Assembly: GCA_028824125.1 (NCBI GenBank) | Contig: JAPPES010000031.1 | Span: 45,364-109,363, forward strand | DNA length: 64,000 bases | Origin: Candidatus Poribacteria bacterium | GTDB lineage: Bacteria; Poribacteria; WGA-4E; WGA-3G | Reading direction: 5' to 3' | Shown here: positions 26,547 through 35,190 of the stretch, piece by piece | Position numbering within the stretch: the first letter of the stretch is position 1 | How the letters are laid out: each line of letters begins with the position of its first letter | Program-made: the position numbers and the translations under genes | The notes under the pieces: generated by a model | The model's input: the letters and a program-made list of their open reading frames with translations, nothing else | Told to the model about the DNA's origin: nothing | Databases searched by the model: none

Positions 26547-26940
26547 ATGCCATTTATTGATATTAATGCCCAACCTGAAAAACAGGTTTTTGATGGGGTT
26601 ACAATTCAGACAATCCATGGCGAAAAACTTATGATGTCTTATGTCCATCTACAACCTCACAGTACGGTTGCGGAGCATAGCCACTTGCATGAACAGATGG
26701 GTATGGTTTTAGAAGGCACTTTTGAATTGACCATTGACGGAGAATCGCACGGCTGATATTAATCCTGGTGATGATACTGCTTCTGCTTTTGAATTGACCA
26801 TTGACGGAGAATCGCGAACGCTCAAAAAAGGTGATACTTATATTATTCCCTCTCATGTGAAACATAGTGCCAAAGCATTCGACAAAATGGCAATAGCCCT
26901 TGATATTTTTAGCCCGCCCCGGGAAGATTATATATCTTGA
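26547..26940 (+). pseudogene. Cupin-domain protein, frameshifted by a 67-bp duplication-insertion
   Basis: The 5' part (26547-26756) encodes the first cupin motif (PHSTVAEHSHLHEQMGMVLEG, metal-binding H-x-H and E) and then stops. The 3' part (to 26940) resumes in another frame with the second motif (KGDTYIIPSHVKHSAKA). Between them, a 30-bp sequence (26719-26748) is repeated at 26786-26815 with 37 unique bases between, so 67 bp are extra. Removing one unit exactly restores a continuous ~109-residue RmlC-like cupin. Either a recent inactivating duplication or an assembly error; both motifs are intact, favouring a very recent event. Confidence 0.7.
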
Positions 26941-26947
26941 CAACAAT

Positions 26948-27709
26948 ATGTATCACACAATTAATGAATTAGCAGATATGGGCTTTGTCAATGCAGGAAT
27001 AAGTCTGCGTTGTGGAGGCGTAAGCAAAGCACCTTATGCCTCACTTAATTTAGCTTTCCATGTAGAAGACAACCCGGCTGCTGTTTCTCAAAATCAACAT
27101 ATCTTCTCAACCGAAACTGGTATCAAGGCATTAAAATATTGCCACCAAATTCATAGTGATACCGTCATAAATGCTGATGCTGTCGCAGCTTCATCTTGGA
27201 ACGTAAAAAACCAAAATGCACCTAAAAAAACAGGGGATGCCCTGATTTCAGCTCAGCGAGGTGATACTCTTGGTATTTTTACTGCGGATTGTGTCCCAAT
27301 TTTTATTTTAGACATACCCACGCCAGCCATCGGGATTGCACATGCCGGATGGCGCGGCACCTTGGCACGAATCGCTGCCAAAACGCTGGTACAAATGAAA
27401 AACAATTTTGGCACTCTTGCAGAAAATTGCCTTATCTATTTGGGGCCTTCTATTCAAAAGTGTTGTTATACCGTTAGTTCAAATTTAATTTCTCAGTTTG
27501 TGGAACACTTCGGTGACACTGTACACAATGGACTAAACCTGAGTTTGCAGACAGCTATCTTTTGTCAATTAGTTGATATCGGCGTAAATTCCGAATCAAT
27601 TTTAATATCTCCTTTTTGTACCGCTTGTCACACAGATAAGTTTTATTCATATCGGGCTGAAGGTGGACAAACAGGTAGAATGCTTTCATTTATACAACTC
27701 ATTAATTAA
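26948..27709 (+). CDS. pgeF: PgeF/YfiH-family multi-copper purine nucleoside phosphorylase-like protein
   Basis: A 253-residue member of the laccase-domain family (YfiH/YlmD). Family signatures are CHQIHSDTV (metal histidine), DALISAQRG, the central FTADCVPIFILD, and IGIAHAGWRGT with the second metal histidine, then LGPSIQKCCYTV. Known members cleave purine nucleosides or, as PgeF, act in cell-wall-precursor quality control. ATG 26948 fits the family start; an earlier ATG lies inside the cupin. The TAA stop abuts the start of a repeat element. It heads the long plus-strand housekeeping run. Confidence 0.85.
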   Translation: MYHTINELADMGFVNAGISLRCGGVSKAPYASLNLAFHVEDNPAAVSQNQHIFSTETGIKALKYCHQIHSDTVINADAVAASSWNVKNQNAPKKTGDALISAQRGDTLGIFTADCVPIFILDIPTPAIGIAHAGWRGTLARIAAKTLVQMKNNFGTLAENCLIYLGPSIQKCCYTVSSNLISQFVEHFGDTVHNGLNLSLQTAIFCQLVDIGVNSESILISPFCTACHTDKFYSYRAEGGQTGRMLSFIQLIN

Positions 27710-27871
27710 CAGGACTTACGCATTTTCTCTTAAAGTCCCACTGATAAGGGGGATTTAGGGGGCGGGCCCCCATAGCGATAGCGTCCGGGGAGATAAATCA
27801 CTGAAATATCATTGAAATAACGACTTTTTAACCCCCTAACCCCCTTATCAAGGGGGAATGCGTAAATCCTG
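27710..27871. mobile_element. MITE-like element with AGGACTTACGCA ends (family D) and 6-bp target duplication
   Basis: The terminal inverted repeats are CAGGACTTACGCATT and AATGCGTAAATCCTG (one mismatch), flanked on both sides by AATTAA (27704-27709 and 27872-27877). The inner arms form a second inverted repeat of CCCCTTATCAAGGGGGA type. No ORF is encoded. Ends of this type are known from non-autonomous elements in several bacterial groups. A remnant lies at 9288-9315. Confidence 0.75.
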
Positions 27872-28007
27872 AATTAACATAAATAATATAACTCAAGTTG
27901 CTACAATAGATTTTGGTCTGAAACAAATTTGCATTGCTGGGAAAAAAATGGTATCATTTAAGTGTCCGATTTTAGTCGTCGGTCTGAGACTAAAGTGAGA
28001 ATTGGAA

Positions 28008-28358
28008 ATGCGTCCTTTGTTTGTATCGTTATCAACTTTAACGTGTATTCTCGGTCTCATCTTCATTATGCGGGGTTATTTCCATCCTGCTAAATATCAA
28101 AAGGAGTTGTCTAAGAAAACTACGACTGCAGTTAGAGTAACCCAAGTTTACACAGAGGCTAATCATTTTGTGATAGTCGGTATCGGAATTGTTAGCTTAG
28201 GTATATTGATAACCTTTATCGGCACACAAATAGACACTGATGAGTGGAAAAATCTATATTCACGTTTAACTGGTAAAACAGAGAAGAAGTCAAAAGTTAC
28301 GGATAACCCCGAAGAAACATTAGAACGTGAGGAAAATGGGATTGAATCAGATTCCTGA
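28008..28358 (+). CDS. Hypothetical membrane protein with two helices
   Basis: A 116-residue protein. Helix 1 covers about residues 5-23 and helix 2 about 50-70 (VIVGIGIVSLGILITFIG), followed by a strongly charged C-terminal tail (EETLEREENGIESDS). ATG 28008 is preferred to a TTG two codons earlier. The last 23 bases overlap the start of yggS, so the two are coupled. No family is recognised. Confidence 0.6.
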   Translation: MRPLFVSLSTLTCILGLIFIMRGYFHPAKYQKELSKKTTTAVRVTQVYTEANHFVIVGIGIVSLGILITFIGTQIDTDEWKNLYSRLTGKTEKKSKVTDNPEETLEREENGIESDS

Positions 28359-29055
28359 CAACTTTACAAGCGTCAAGGAACGTATTGCAGCAGCTGCAAT
28401 ACGGAGTGGCCGTGCCCCGGATTCAATAAAACTCGTTACAGTTACGAAAGGACGTTCAATAACAGAGATTCAGACAGTCCTTGCAGCTGGTGCAACCGAT
28501 ATTGGAGAAAACCGCGTGCAGGAAGCACAGCAGAAATACGAGCCAATTCATTCCTCTCTCGCAACATCAGGCTTGCAAATGTGTGAATGGCACCTTGTCG
28601 GACATCTGCAGAGGAACAAAGTCAAATCTGCTTTAGAGATGTTTAGTTTAATCCATTCAGTAGATAGTTTGCGACTTTTAGCTGAGATCGCACGCCGCGC
28701 AGAAGGACGCGAGCAACAAGCGGATATATTAATTCAAATCAATACAACTGGTGAAACAAGTAAGTTCGGCTTAGATTCGGAGGATGTGTTCGGTTTTTTA
28801 GAAAAGTCACAAATGTATTCAGGCGTACGCATTGTCGGGTTAATGACAATGGGGATGCTAAGTTCTTCTCCAGAGGTAAATCGCCCAGCTTTTGCATCGC
28901 TGAGAACGCTTTCAGAAAAGATAACGGCCGAGAAATTTCCCAGCATAACAATGCAATATCTTTCCATGGGGATGACAAATGATTTTGAGGTTGCAATCGA
29001 AGAAGGAGCAAACCTTGTTAGAATAGGTAGGGCAATTTTTGAAACCACGATTTAA
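28336..29055 (+). CDS. yggS: PLP homeostasis protein, YggS/PROSC family
   Basis: A 239-residue TIM-barrel protein without enzymatic activity known in the family, which binds pyridoxal phosphate and balances free B6. The PLP-lysine lies in LVTVTKGRS (~35-43). Other conserved blocks are DIGENRVQEAQ, WHLVGHLQRNKVK, INTTGETSKFGL and YLSMGMTNDFEVAIEEGANLVRIG. The ATG at 28336 has GAGG five bases upstream. The gene overlaps its upstream neighbour and precedes proC, the order yggS-proC-yggT seen in many bacteria. Confidence 0.93.
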   Translation: MGLNQIPDNFTSVKERIAAAAIRSGRAPDSIKLVTVTKGRSITEIQTVLAAGATDIGENRVQEAQQKYEPIHSSLATSGLQMCEWHLVGHLQRNKVKSALEMFSLIHSVDSLRLLAEIARRAEGREQQADILIQINTTGETSKFGLDSEDVFGFLEKSQMYSGVRIVGLMTMGMLSSSPEVNRPAFASLRTLSEKITAEKFPSITMQYLSMGMTNDFEVAIEEGANLVRIGRAIFETTI

Positions 29056-29111
29056 TACGAGTTATCTTGAATTTGAGCGTGAGTTCTAAAGTGTCTTTTT
29101 TTAGGAGTAAA

Positions 29112-29930
29112 ATGGTAGTAGATAACCTAAAATTGGGTGTAATCGGTGTGGGAAAAATGGGCGGTATTATTGCAAGAAGTATTGCTGACCGTCTGCTTCC
29201 AGCACAACAGATTTGGATTACCGATCTGGACAAAAAATTGGTTACCCAACTCTGTGAAGAGAAAAATGTGAACGCTGCATCAGACATTGACGAACTCATA
29301 AAAATAACAGATGTTATCCTATGTGCAGTTCCGCCCGTAGCAGTGCCCCACATCCTACCACAAGTAGCACACAGTCTCTCATCTCCGCAATGGATTATTA
29401 GTATCGCTGCTGGTGTTACAACTGAAACACTTGAATCATACTTCGAAAATCCGCCTCCAGTTGTTCGTGTAATGCCAAATATTGCGGCTTCCGTTGAAGC
29501 AGCAATTTCTGTATTAACAGCTGGGAGTGTTGCAAATGAAAAACATATTGCCATAGCACAGCAAATATTCAACACTTGTGGCACTACATTAGTTATGGAG
29601 GAACGTCATCTAAATGCGGTTACAGGAGTTAGCGGTAGCGGTCCTGCTTATGTTGCGCTTTTCATAGAAGCATTAGCAGATGCTGGTGTACATGTCGGTT
29701 TACCACGGCAAGAGGCACAAACTTTGGCAATACATACGGTTTTGGGGGCCTCGACGATGTTAGCGCAATCTCAAGAACACCCTGCTGTACTCAAGAACCG
29801 AGTCACAACACCGGGGGGAACAACGGCTGCGGGACTTCATGCACTTGAACGAGGTGGTTTGCGCGCAACGCTTGCCGAGGCAATCCTTGCTGCAACGGAA
29901 CGGGCACAACAACTTGGCACGGAAAAGTAG
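29112..29930 (+). CDS. proC: Pyrroline-5-carboxylate reductase
   Basis: A 272-residue enzyme, the last step of proline synthesis, reducing 1-pyrroline-5-carboxylate with NAD(P)H. The N-terminal Rossmann motif is GVIGVGKMGG. The C-terminal dimerisation domain carries the family signature VSGSGPAYVALFIEALADAG and TPGGTTAAGLHALE. Length is standard. ATG 29112 has AGGAG five bases upstream; an upstream ATG would add a non-conserved leader. It is followed 17 bp later by yggT. Confidence 0.95.
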   Translation: MVVDNLKLGVIGVGKMGGIIARSIADRLLPAQQIWITDLDKKLVTQLCEEKNVNAASDIDELIKITDVILCAVPPVAVPHILPQVAHSLSSPQWIISIAAGVTTETLESYFENPPPVVRVMPNIAASVEAAISVLTAGSVANEKHIAIAQQIFNTCGTTLVMEERHLNAVTGVSGSGPAYVALFIEALADAGVHVGLPRQEAQTLAIHTVLGASTMLAQSQEHPAVLKNRVTTPGGTTAAGLHALERGGLRATLAEAILAATERAQQLGTEK

Positions 29931-29947
29931 GAAAGGTATTCACCTTA

Positions 29948-30214
29948 ATGCAAATTCTTGCATATTTACTCAGAGAAGCACTGAATCTGTACTCGTTGAT
30001 TGTATTGGTAAACGTCTTGCTTTCATGGGTGGTGTTCGGAACACAAAATTTAACTGTCCGGCGAATTTATTTGATGACAGGTAAAATCGTTGAACCACTA
30101 TTACAACCTATTCGAAACCTACTTTATCCGATGACTCGGAATTTGGGAATTGACTTTTCTCCGATAATTTTACTCGTTCTCTTGCAAGTTCTCAGGTCAT
30201 TGTTGTATCCGTAA
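29948..30214 (+). CDS. YggT family membrane protein
   Basis: An 88-residue protein with two membrane helices (about 12-30 and 65-85) and the family motif in the loop, IVEPLLQPIRNLLYP followed by GIDFSPIILLVLL. YggT proteins are conserved next to proC and yggS and are linked to cell division and osmotic stress in some groups. The gene is 17 bp after proC and 65 bp before the IleRS-like gene. Confidence 0.9.
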   Translation: MQILAYLLREALNLYSLIVLVNVLLSWVVFGTQNLTVRRIYLMTGKIVEPLLQPIRNLLYPMTRNLGIDFSPIILLVLLQVLRSLLYP

Positions 30215-30279
30215 ACTATCTTGAGTCTGGCAGATATCAAACTATTTCGTGCTATTATTAGGACACAACTATTTATTTT

Positions 30280-32868
30280 ATGAAAAAGGCAAAATCTCCA
30301 TCAGGAAACACTTCTCCAAAACATTCTCGGGGTAAATCTAAAAAAGAAAACCTAACATCTGCCCCAACTGAGAATGTTTTAAACAGTTCCGATGAAGCGG
30401 AAATTCTCAAATTGTGGACAACTCAAAATGTCTACAAGGTTGATGAAAAAACTACGGAATTACCGACTTATGTGATCCGAGAAATGCCGACCCCTGTCCA
30501 TACATTGAGCATTGACACACTGCGCAGTAAAATTTATCAAGATATTTTTCTGAAATATGAAATAATGCAGGGGCATACTGTCGCTTATTCACCACTTTGG
30601 GAAACCTTTCCTTTCGGTATTGAGGCGAACGTAGTTCGGGAAAAAGCGACTACTGCTGCGGAAAATATCATCAATTACCGAAAACAGTGTCAACAATTTT
30701 ACAGCCAACAATTGAAAGCGCAACAGCAGAAATTGCAGAAACTCGGAATTTTTGCAGATTGGAGTTCTGCTGAAAAAACATTGGAAATGCGCTACGAAAC
30801 TAAACTGTTTACTGTTTTTGACCGACTACGGGACACTGAATTCCTACGTGATGAACTGAAACTTAGCGATTGGTGTCCAAAATGTGTTTCCCCGTTGGAA
30901 ACCGACAAAACAGTTACATCGGTTTCTAATAGCGTTTTAGATACCTATGTGAAGTTTCCATTCAACAACGGTTTTGAAGAATTCGGTAAAGATGTCTATT
31001 TCGTTGTCCGTTTCCCAATTTCTCAATTGTGGGAAGTCGCTGGAACAATTGCAATCGGAATTTATGGAAGTACCACCTTTTTGCTGACTGAATTTGAAAA
31101 CCAATATCTAATTTTTTCTGAACCACAATTCAAGAATTTTGTTGACCCAAACACGAAAAGTAAGAAATATCCAGTCCCTATTGCGAAAATAAAAGCAACG
31201 CAGTTTAATAATTGCACTATTTCACATCCACTTTTTTCACTAAGTGACTTACCTTTTTTTGAAATACCGAATAAAATAGTAGGGAGTATTTCTGATTCAC
31301 TGCAAAAAAAGGAATTGTTAGCGGGCATCATCCCTCTAAATCCTGCACACCATTCGTTGAGTTATAGTGTCTTTAATACATTACCGGAGATATACAATTC
31401 TACCAACGCAAAATTTATAACATCCACACCAATAACTTCTATTTTTGACGAAATCGGCAGGTTCACAGAAGATGCAGATACCTTGTGTGGATTAAATTTG
31501 TTTGAGGCAATTCAGTTTATTAGTGATGAATTGGAAAATCGTGGATGCTTAATGAAAGCGAGAAAACAGAAAATAAAACAACTTGAATGTCAACGCTGTA
31601 ATGGTTTGTCAGTTTCCCGTCCTTACCGTCATTGGATGTTTTCCGTTACTTCCAGTGGCGTTAGAGAGGCGGTTGCAAAATCATCTGAGTATTGGGAACA
31701 TTACGATGACGAGATACGGGACGATATTCAAAGTGAAATGATGCGTACCCCCGATATACCTATTTCATCACAGCGTCAATGGGGCATACCACTTCCCATA
31801 CTAAGATGTGATAATTGCAACAGCATAGTTACAGATAAAAAGATTCTTCGTGTTGTTCGTAGTTCTATTCGTCGTGGTTCCGAACATTGGTTCCGTTTGA
31901 GTGTAGAAGAACTATTGCCCGCAGATGCGGTCTGCATGAATTGTCATTCAAAGGACTTCCGTAAGGAGTCCACCTACATTGAAAGTCGTTTTGCAAACTT
32001 ACTTCAAATGCTTGACACTTCAGATTTTAAGAAATCTCCCGATGATGCTTCCACGAGTGTCGCTTTTGCCCCACCAACCGCTTTTTTAAAATGGTTAGGG
32101 GAGTTAAGTATGCTTGCAACATCACTTCAGATAGGCCGATCTACTAAATCAAGTCAACCATTTAAATTCTTAAAACTGAACAGAATTGCTGAGGAAGTTT
32201 GGAACACTGAGGTACAGGAAAAATTCCTAAAAAAATATCCCGCAGATGTTTTACGGTTAATTTCGATAGCCCCAGAATTACATCAAGTTCAGCTTGAAGG
32301 AGACGGGACCAAACAACTTGAAACGTTGTTAGAGGCGTACAATCACAAATATGCACAGCTTAAAAAGATATTGTATCAGACTGCCGAACTGTTGACAGAC
32401 TTTGAGAAGAAAGGATATTCTGATACACATACCATTTTGTCAAATGAACATGATGCGGAAGTTTCTGACGTACTGTTAGAACCAGATGTGCTTGCAGTTT
32501 CGTTAACCAATAAACTTTTGATTGATATTGAGGCAGCATATCAGAACAAAGATTTCTACGGAATATGGCAATTATTGTACGATTTCTGTCGGACAGACCT
32601 TCAATTTTATATTGAGCTCTGTGGATCCGAAGTTATAGATAAGAGGTTAGAGTCCGCGCAGCTTTCTGTTACATCAATATTCAAAGTTATTTTACAAAAC
32701 CTTGCCCCGCTTCACCCTTTCTTAGCCGAAGAGATTTTTGCTCAGACAAATTCCTCTATAGGTAGTATATTTCAAGATAAATGGAACAAGTTACCAAAAA
32801 TCTCTCAGCAATTTGATACGAAGGCTGAGTGGGAATCATTGAAGAAAATCTATCAATCAACAAACTAA
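30280..32868 (+). CDS. IleRS-derived class I aminoacyl-tRNA synthetase homologue lacking catalytic motifs
   Basis: An 862-residue protein that follows isoleucyl-tRNA synthetase almost from end to end. The HIGH region is present in place but reads HTLSID (about residue 73); the GWDCHGLPIE equivalent reads LWETFPFGIE; the KMSKS region reads GRSTKSSQPF (~617), followed by ADVLRL as in real IleRS. Zinc-knuckle positions survive (CPKC ~204, CDNC ~512, CMNC ~549), as does the W-G-I-P block. The editing-domain TTTPWT motif is also lost. It is shorter than typical IleRS (~930). Catalysis of aminoacylation is therefore unlikely. It sits directly before lspA, the usual ileS position. A genuine ileS must exist elsewhere. 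Confidence 0.85.
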   Translation: MKKAKSPSGNTSPKHSRGKSKKENLTSAPTENVLNSSDEAEILKLWTTQNVYKVDEKTTELPTYVIREMPTPVHTLSIDTLRSKIYQDIFLKYEIMQGHTVAYSPLWETFPFGIEANVVREKATTAAENIINYRKQCQQFYSQQLKAQQQKLQKLGIFADWSSAEKTLEMRYETKLFTVFDRLRDTEFLRDELKLSDWCPKCVSPLETDKTVTSVSNSVLDTYVKFPFNNGFEEFGKDVYFVVRFPISQLWEVAGTIAIGIYGSTTFLLTEFENQYLIFSEPQFKNFVDPNTKSKKYPVPIAKIKATQFNNCTISHPLFSLSDLPFFEIPNKIVGSISDSLQKKELLAGIIPLNPAHHSLSYSVFNTLPEIYNSTNAKFITSTPITSIFDEIGRFTEDADTLCGLNLFEAIQFISDELENRGCLMKARKQKIKQLECQRCNGLSVSRPYRHWMFSVTSSGVREAVAKSSEYWEHYDDEIRDDIQSEMMRTPDIPISSQRQWGIPLPILRCDNCNSIVTDKKILRVVRSSIRRGSEHWFRLSVEELLPADAVCMNCHSKDFRKESTYIESRFANLLQMLDTSDFKKSPDDASTSVAFAPPTAFLKWLGELSMLATSLQIGRSTKSSQPFKFLKLNRIAEEVWNTEVQEKFLKKYPADVLRLISIAPELHQVQLEGDGTKQLETLLEAYNHKYAQLKKILYQTAELLTDFEKKGYSDTHTILSNEHDAEVSDVLLEPDVLAVSLTNKLLIDIEAAYQNKDFYGIWQLLYDFCRTDLQFYIELCGSEVIDKRLESAQLSVTSIFKVILQNLAPLHPFLAEEIFAQTNSSIGSIFQDKWNKLPKISQQFDTKAEWESLKKIYQSTN

Positions 32869-32890
32869 TATCAATAGGATAAATCAGATA

Positions 32891-33385
32891 GTGAGTTCTC
32901 CATTTCAATATTTCAAAAATGTTTTACCGTTAATAGTGGTAGCGATCCCCTCCTTATTGCTTGATATTGTCACTAAGTGGCTTGTGCGCATGCATATTCC
33001 AAAAGGGGGAGGTTATCCAATTATTCCAGGTTTTTTTAATCTACGGCATGATAGAAACACAGGTGCTGCTTTCGGAATTCTATCAGATCAGCGGATGTTG
33101 TTAATTGTGATAACAATTGCTGCATTAATCTTTATTTTCATCTATTCTTTCAGATTCCGTAACAGTCGATGGATGCAAACTGCATTGGGTTTTCTACTTG
33201 GGGGAGCAGTTGGAAACTTTATTGACCGTATCTACTTAGGTGAAGTCGTTGATTTTCTGCAGTTTGGTATAGTAAGCAAGAGTCTGTTTTGGCCTACTTT
33301 TAACGTCGCGGATGTGTCAGTATGTATAGGGGCGGGGATGCTCATTTTTTACCTCTTTCGGATTCAGAATCGGAGTGTTAGTTGA
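32891..33385 (+). CDS. lspA: Lipoprotein signal peptidase (signal peptidase II)
   Basis: A 164-residue inner-membrane aspartyl peptidase with four helices. Catalytic motifs are NTGAAFGIL, GAVGNFIDRI (Asp) and FNVADVSVCIG (second Asp). It cleaves prolipoproteins before the lipid-modified cysteine, a step needed for the lipoproteins encoded at 39-47 kb. It starts at GTG 22 bp after the IleRS-like gene. Confidence 0.95.
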   Translation: MSSPFQYFKNVLPLIVVAIPSLLLDIVTKWLVRMHIPKGGGYPIIPGFFNLRHDRNTGAAFGILSDQRMLLIVITIAALIFIFIYSFRFRNSRWMQTALGFLLGGAVGNFIDRIYLGEVVDFLQFGIVSKSLFWPTFNVADVSVCIGAGMLIFYLFRIQNRSVS

Positions 33386-33404
33386 ACTGGCAATTAAAGC
33401 ACTA

Positions 33405-33495
33405 TGTAAACCTAAGTTGCCACTATGTAGCATAATCTGTTAGATTGTGCCTGTGAGGACACAAACTGACAGTTTGCGCTACAATATTTGTTTGG
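33405..33495. repeat. Partial copy of the AAGTTGC end with a GTAGCRYAA hairpin
   Basis: CCTAAGTTGCCAC, then GTAGCATAATCTGTTAGATT and CAAACTGACAGTTTGCGCTAC. It resembles the core of family F. No right end is seen. Confidence 0.35.
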
Positions 33496-33561
33496 GTTGT
33501 GTGAGATAGAAAATCTGTCTCCTTTTCATAAAGACCTCCACATAAAGTAAGGGTTGATACT

Positions 33562-34146
33562 ATGTTCAAATTTAGAATTCACATATTTGTGGTCACTTTA
33601 GCAACTATTTTCGTGTTAGGACCGCAATCAGAAGCACAAAACCAGGGTGTTCCGCCTACACAGCAGCCTCAAGAAACACATGAAGAGGAGTATAGCGAAA
33701 GTGCCTTACGTCGATTTGAGATTATTACGTTAAGCTCACTCCCATTTACGGCAGTACACAGTTATTTAGGAGTTCGTGGTATAAAAATGATACAGACGAG
33801 TAAAATTGCACCGGAATTGACATCACAGAATTACCGCGCAATGGGTATCACTGCTGTTTCGTTTTCACTATTTATCGGTATTTGGGACTGGTGGCATACA
33901 CGTAATGTAGATAGGTCCGCACCAAGTGTCCCGGGACGAAAACCGCCATCGCCTCCCACTGATGACGGTATTCCTCCTGATGGCAGTATTGCTCGTGCTC
34001 CTATTTTCGGTCCACATGCAAATAGATATGGCATCTCAACATATTTAAGACAACTACAACCTTACGCAGCACACACTGAGTTGAATAGGTGGGCAACGGA
34101 TCCACCTGCAGGTTTTGTTATCCCGCTACTTGAAATACGATTTTAA
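33562..34146 (+). CDS. Hypothetical exported or membrane protein
   Basis: A 194-residue protein with a signal peptide (about 1-26, cleavage near SEAQ). A Gln/Pro-rich stretch is followed by two hydrophobic segments (about 52-70 and 92-112). A proline-rich linker (120-150, RKPPSPPTDDG) precedes a C-terminal region ending in a strand-like VIPLLEIRF. The pattern could be a small outer-membrane or periplasmic protein. No family is recognised. It lies between lspA and fmt on the same strand, with a repeat remnant upstream. Confidence 0.55.
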   Translation: MFKFRIHIFVVTLATIFVLGPQSEAQNQGVPPTQQPQETHEEEYSESALRRFEIITLSSLPFTAVHSYLGVRGIKMIQTSKIAPELTSQNYRAMGITAVSFSLFIGIWDWWHTRNVDRSAPSVPGRKPPSPPTDDGIPPDGSIARAPIFGPHANRYGISTYLRQLQPYAAHTELNRWATDPPAGFVIPLLEIRF

Positions 34147-34196
34147 TCATATTTCTATTATGCAATAACTCACAGAAGATAGGGACTATACAAAAA

Positions 34197-35168
34197 ATGC
34201 GTGTTCTCTTTATGGGTACCAGTGAATTCGCGATTCCAGCGCTGAAAGAACTTATTGCCCACGATTTTGAAGTTATAGCCGTTGTTACGCAACCTGATCG
34301 CCCCAGTGGCAGAGGCAAAAAGTTAAGTCCACCGCCTATAAAGCAGATCGCCATAGAATATAAACTCAAGGTTTTTCAACCTGAGAAAGTGAGAAAATCA
34401 GAATTTGTTGAAACTCTTAAACAACTTTCACCAGACGTTATTGTCGTTGCAGCTTTCGGTCAACTTTTGCCGCAAACGGTGTTGGATATTCCACCTTGTG
34501 GTGTCCTAAACTTGCATCCGTCTCTCTTGCCGAAATATAGAGGTGCAGCTCCGATTCAATGGGCATTAATTAAGGGGGAGAACGAGACAGGTATAACGCT
34601 CATGTTGTTGGACGCTGGCGAAGATACGGGTGATATTATCTGCATGGAGCGAATACCCATTGAACCTAAAGACACAGCTGAAACGTTACATAATCAATTA
34701 GCAGGTATCGGTGCATGCCTTTTGGTGAAAGTATTGACTGATTTGCCGCAAGGACAACCGCCGAAAGCAACACCACAGAATCATGCTGATGCGACACATG
34801 CCCCGCGCTTGACGAAAGCAGTAGGGCAAATTGATTGGAGCGAATCTGCAAGTACAATTCATAATCTGATTAGAGGCACAGCAGGATGGCCAGGCGCATA
34901 TACCTTTTTTCGAGAAGATATGCTCCTAAAGGTAATTCAATCTCTGCCGCATGAAAGTAAGCATACATTAAAGCAGGATGGACCAAATAAACTACCCGGC
35001 ACGATTAAAATCACTACTGAACAACAGTTGTTTGTAAAAACTGGTAAAGGAGAACTTCAATTGCTGCAAGTTCAACCCGCAACCAAGAAAGTAATGAAAG
35101 TTCAAGATTTTGTCAACGGGTATCAACTAAAAAATGGGGAACGTTTTTCCACTTTGATTTCATCGTAA
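34197..35168 (+). CDS. fmt: Methionyl-tRNA formyltransferase
   Basis: A 323-residue enzyme that formylates Met-tRNAfMet with 10-formyl-THF. The N-terminal formyltransferase domain (1-200) holds MGTSEFAIPALK, QPDRPSGRGKKLSPPP and the catalytic block NLHPSLLPKYRGAAPIQWA (N, H) with LDAGEDTGDI. The C-terminal RNA-binding domain spans ~215-320. Length is normal. It precedes the PASTA gene by 22 bp. Confidence 0.95.
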   Translation: MRVLFMGTSEFAIPALKELIAHDFEVIAVVTQPDRPSGRGKKLSPPPIKQIAIEYKLKVFQPEKVRKSEFVETLKQLSPDVIVVAAFGQLLPQTVLDIPPCGVLNLHPSLLPKYRGAAPIQWALIKGENETGITLMLLDAGEDTGDIICMERIPIEPKDTAETLHNQLAGIGACLLVKVLTDLPQGQPPKATPQNHADATHAPRLTKAVGQIDWSESASTIHNLIRGTAGWPGAYTFFREDMLLKVIQSLPHESKHTLKQDGPNKLPGTIKITTEQQLFVKTGKGELQLLQVQPATKKVMKVQDFVNGYQLKNGERFSTLISS

Positions 35169-35190
35169 ATGATTGTATTAGGATTCTGAG

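Noticed and set aside
26508..26756. Intact short cupin gene
   Set aside because: It ends just after a 30-bp segment that is repeated 67 bp downstream, and the second half of the domain continues there in another frame.
29018..29584. Minus-strand frame inside proC
   Set aside because: Antisense shadow of the proC frame; composition has no protein-like pattern.
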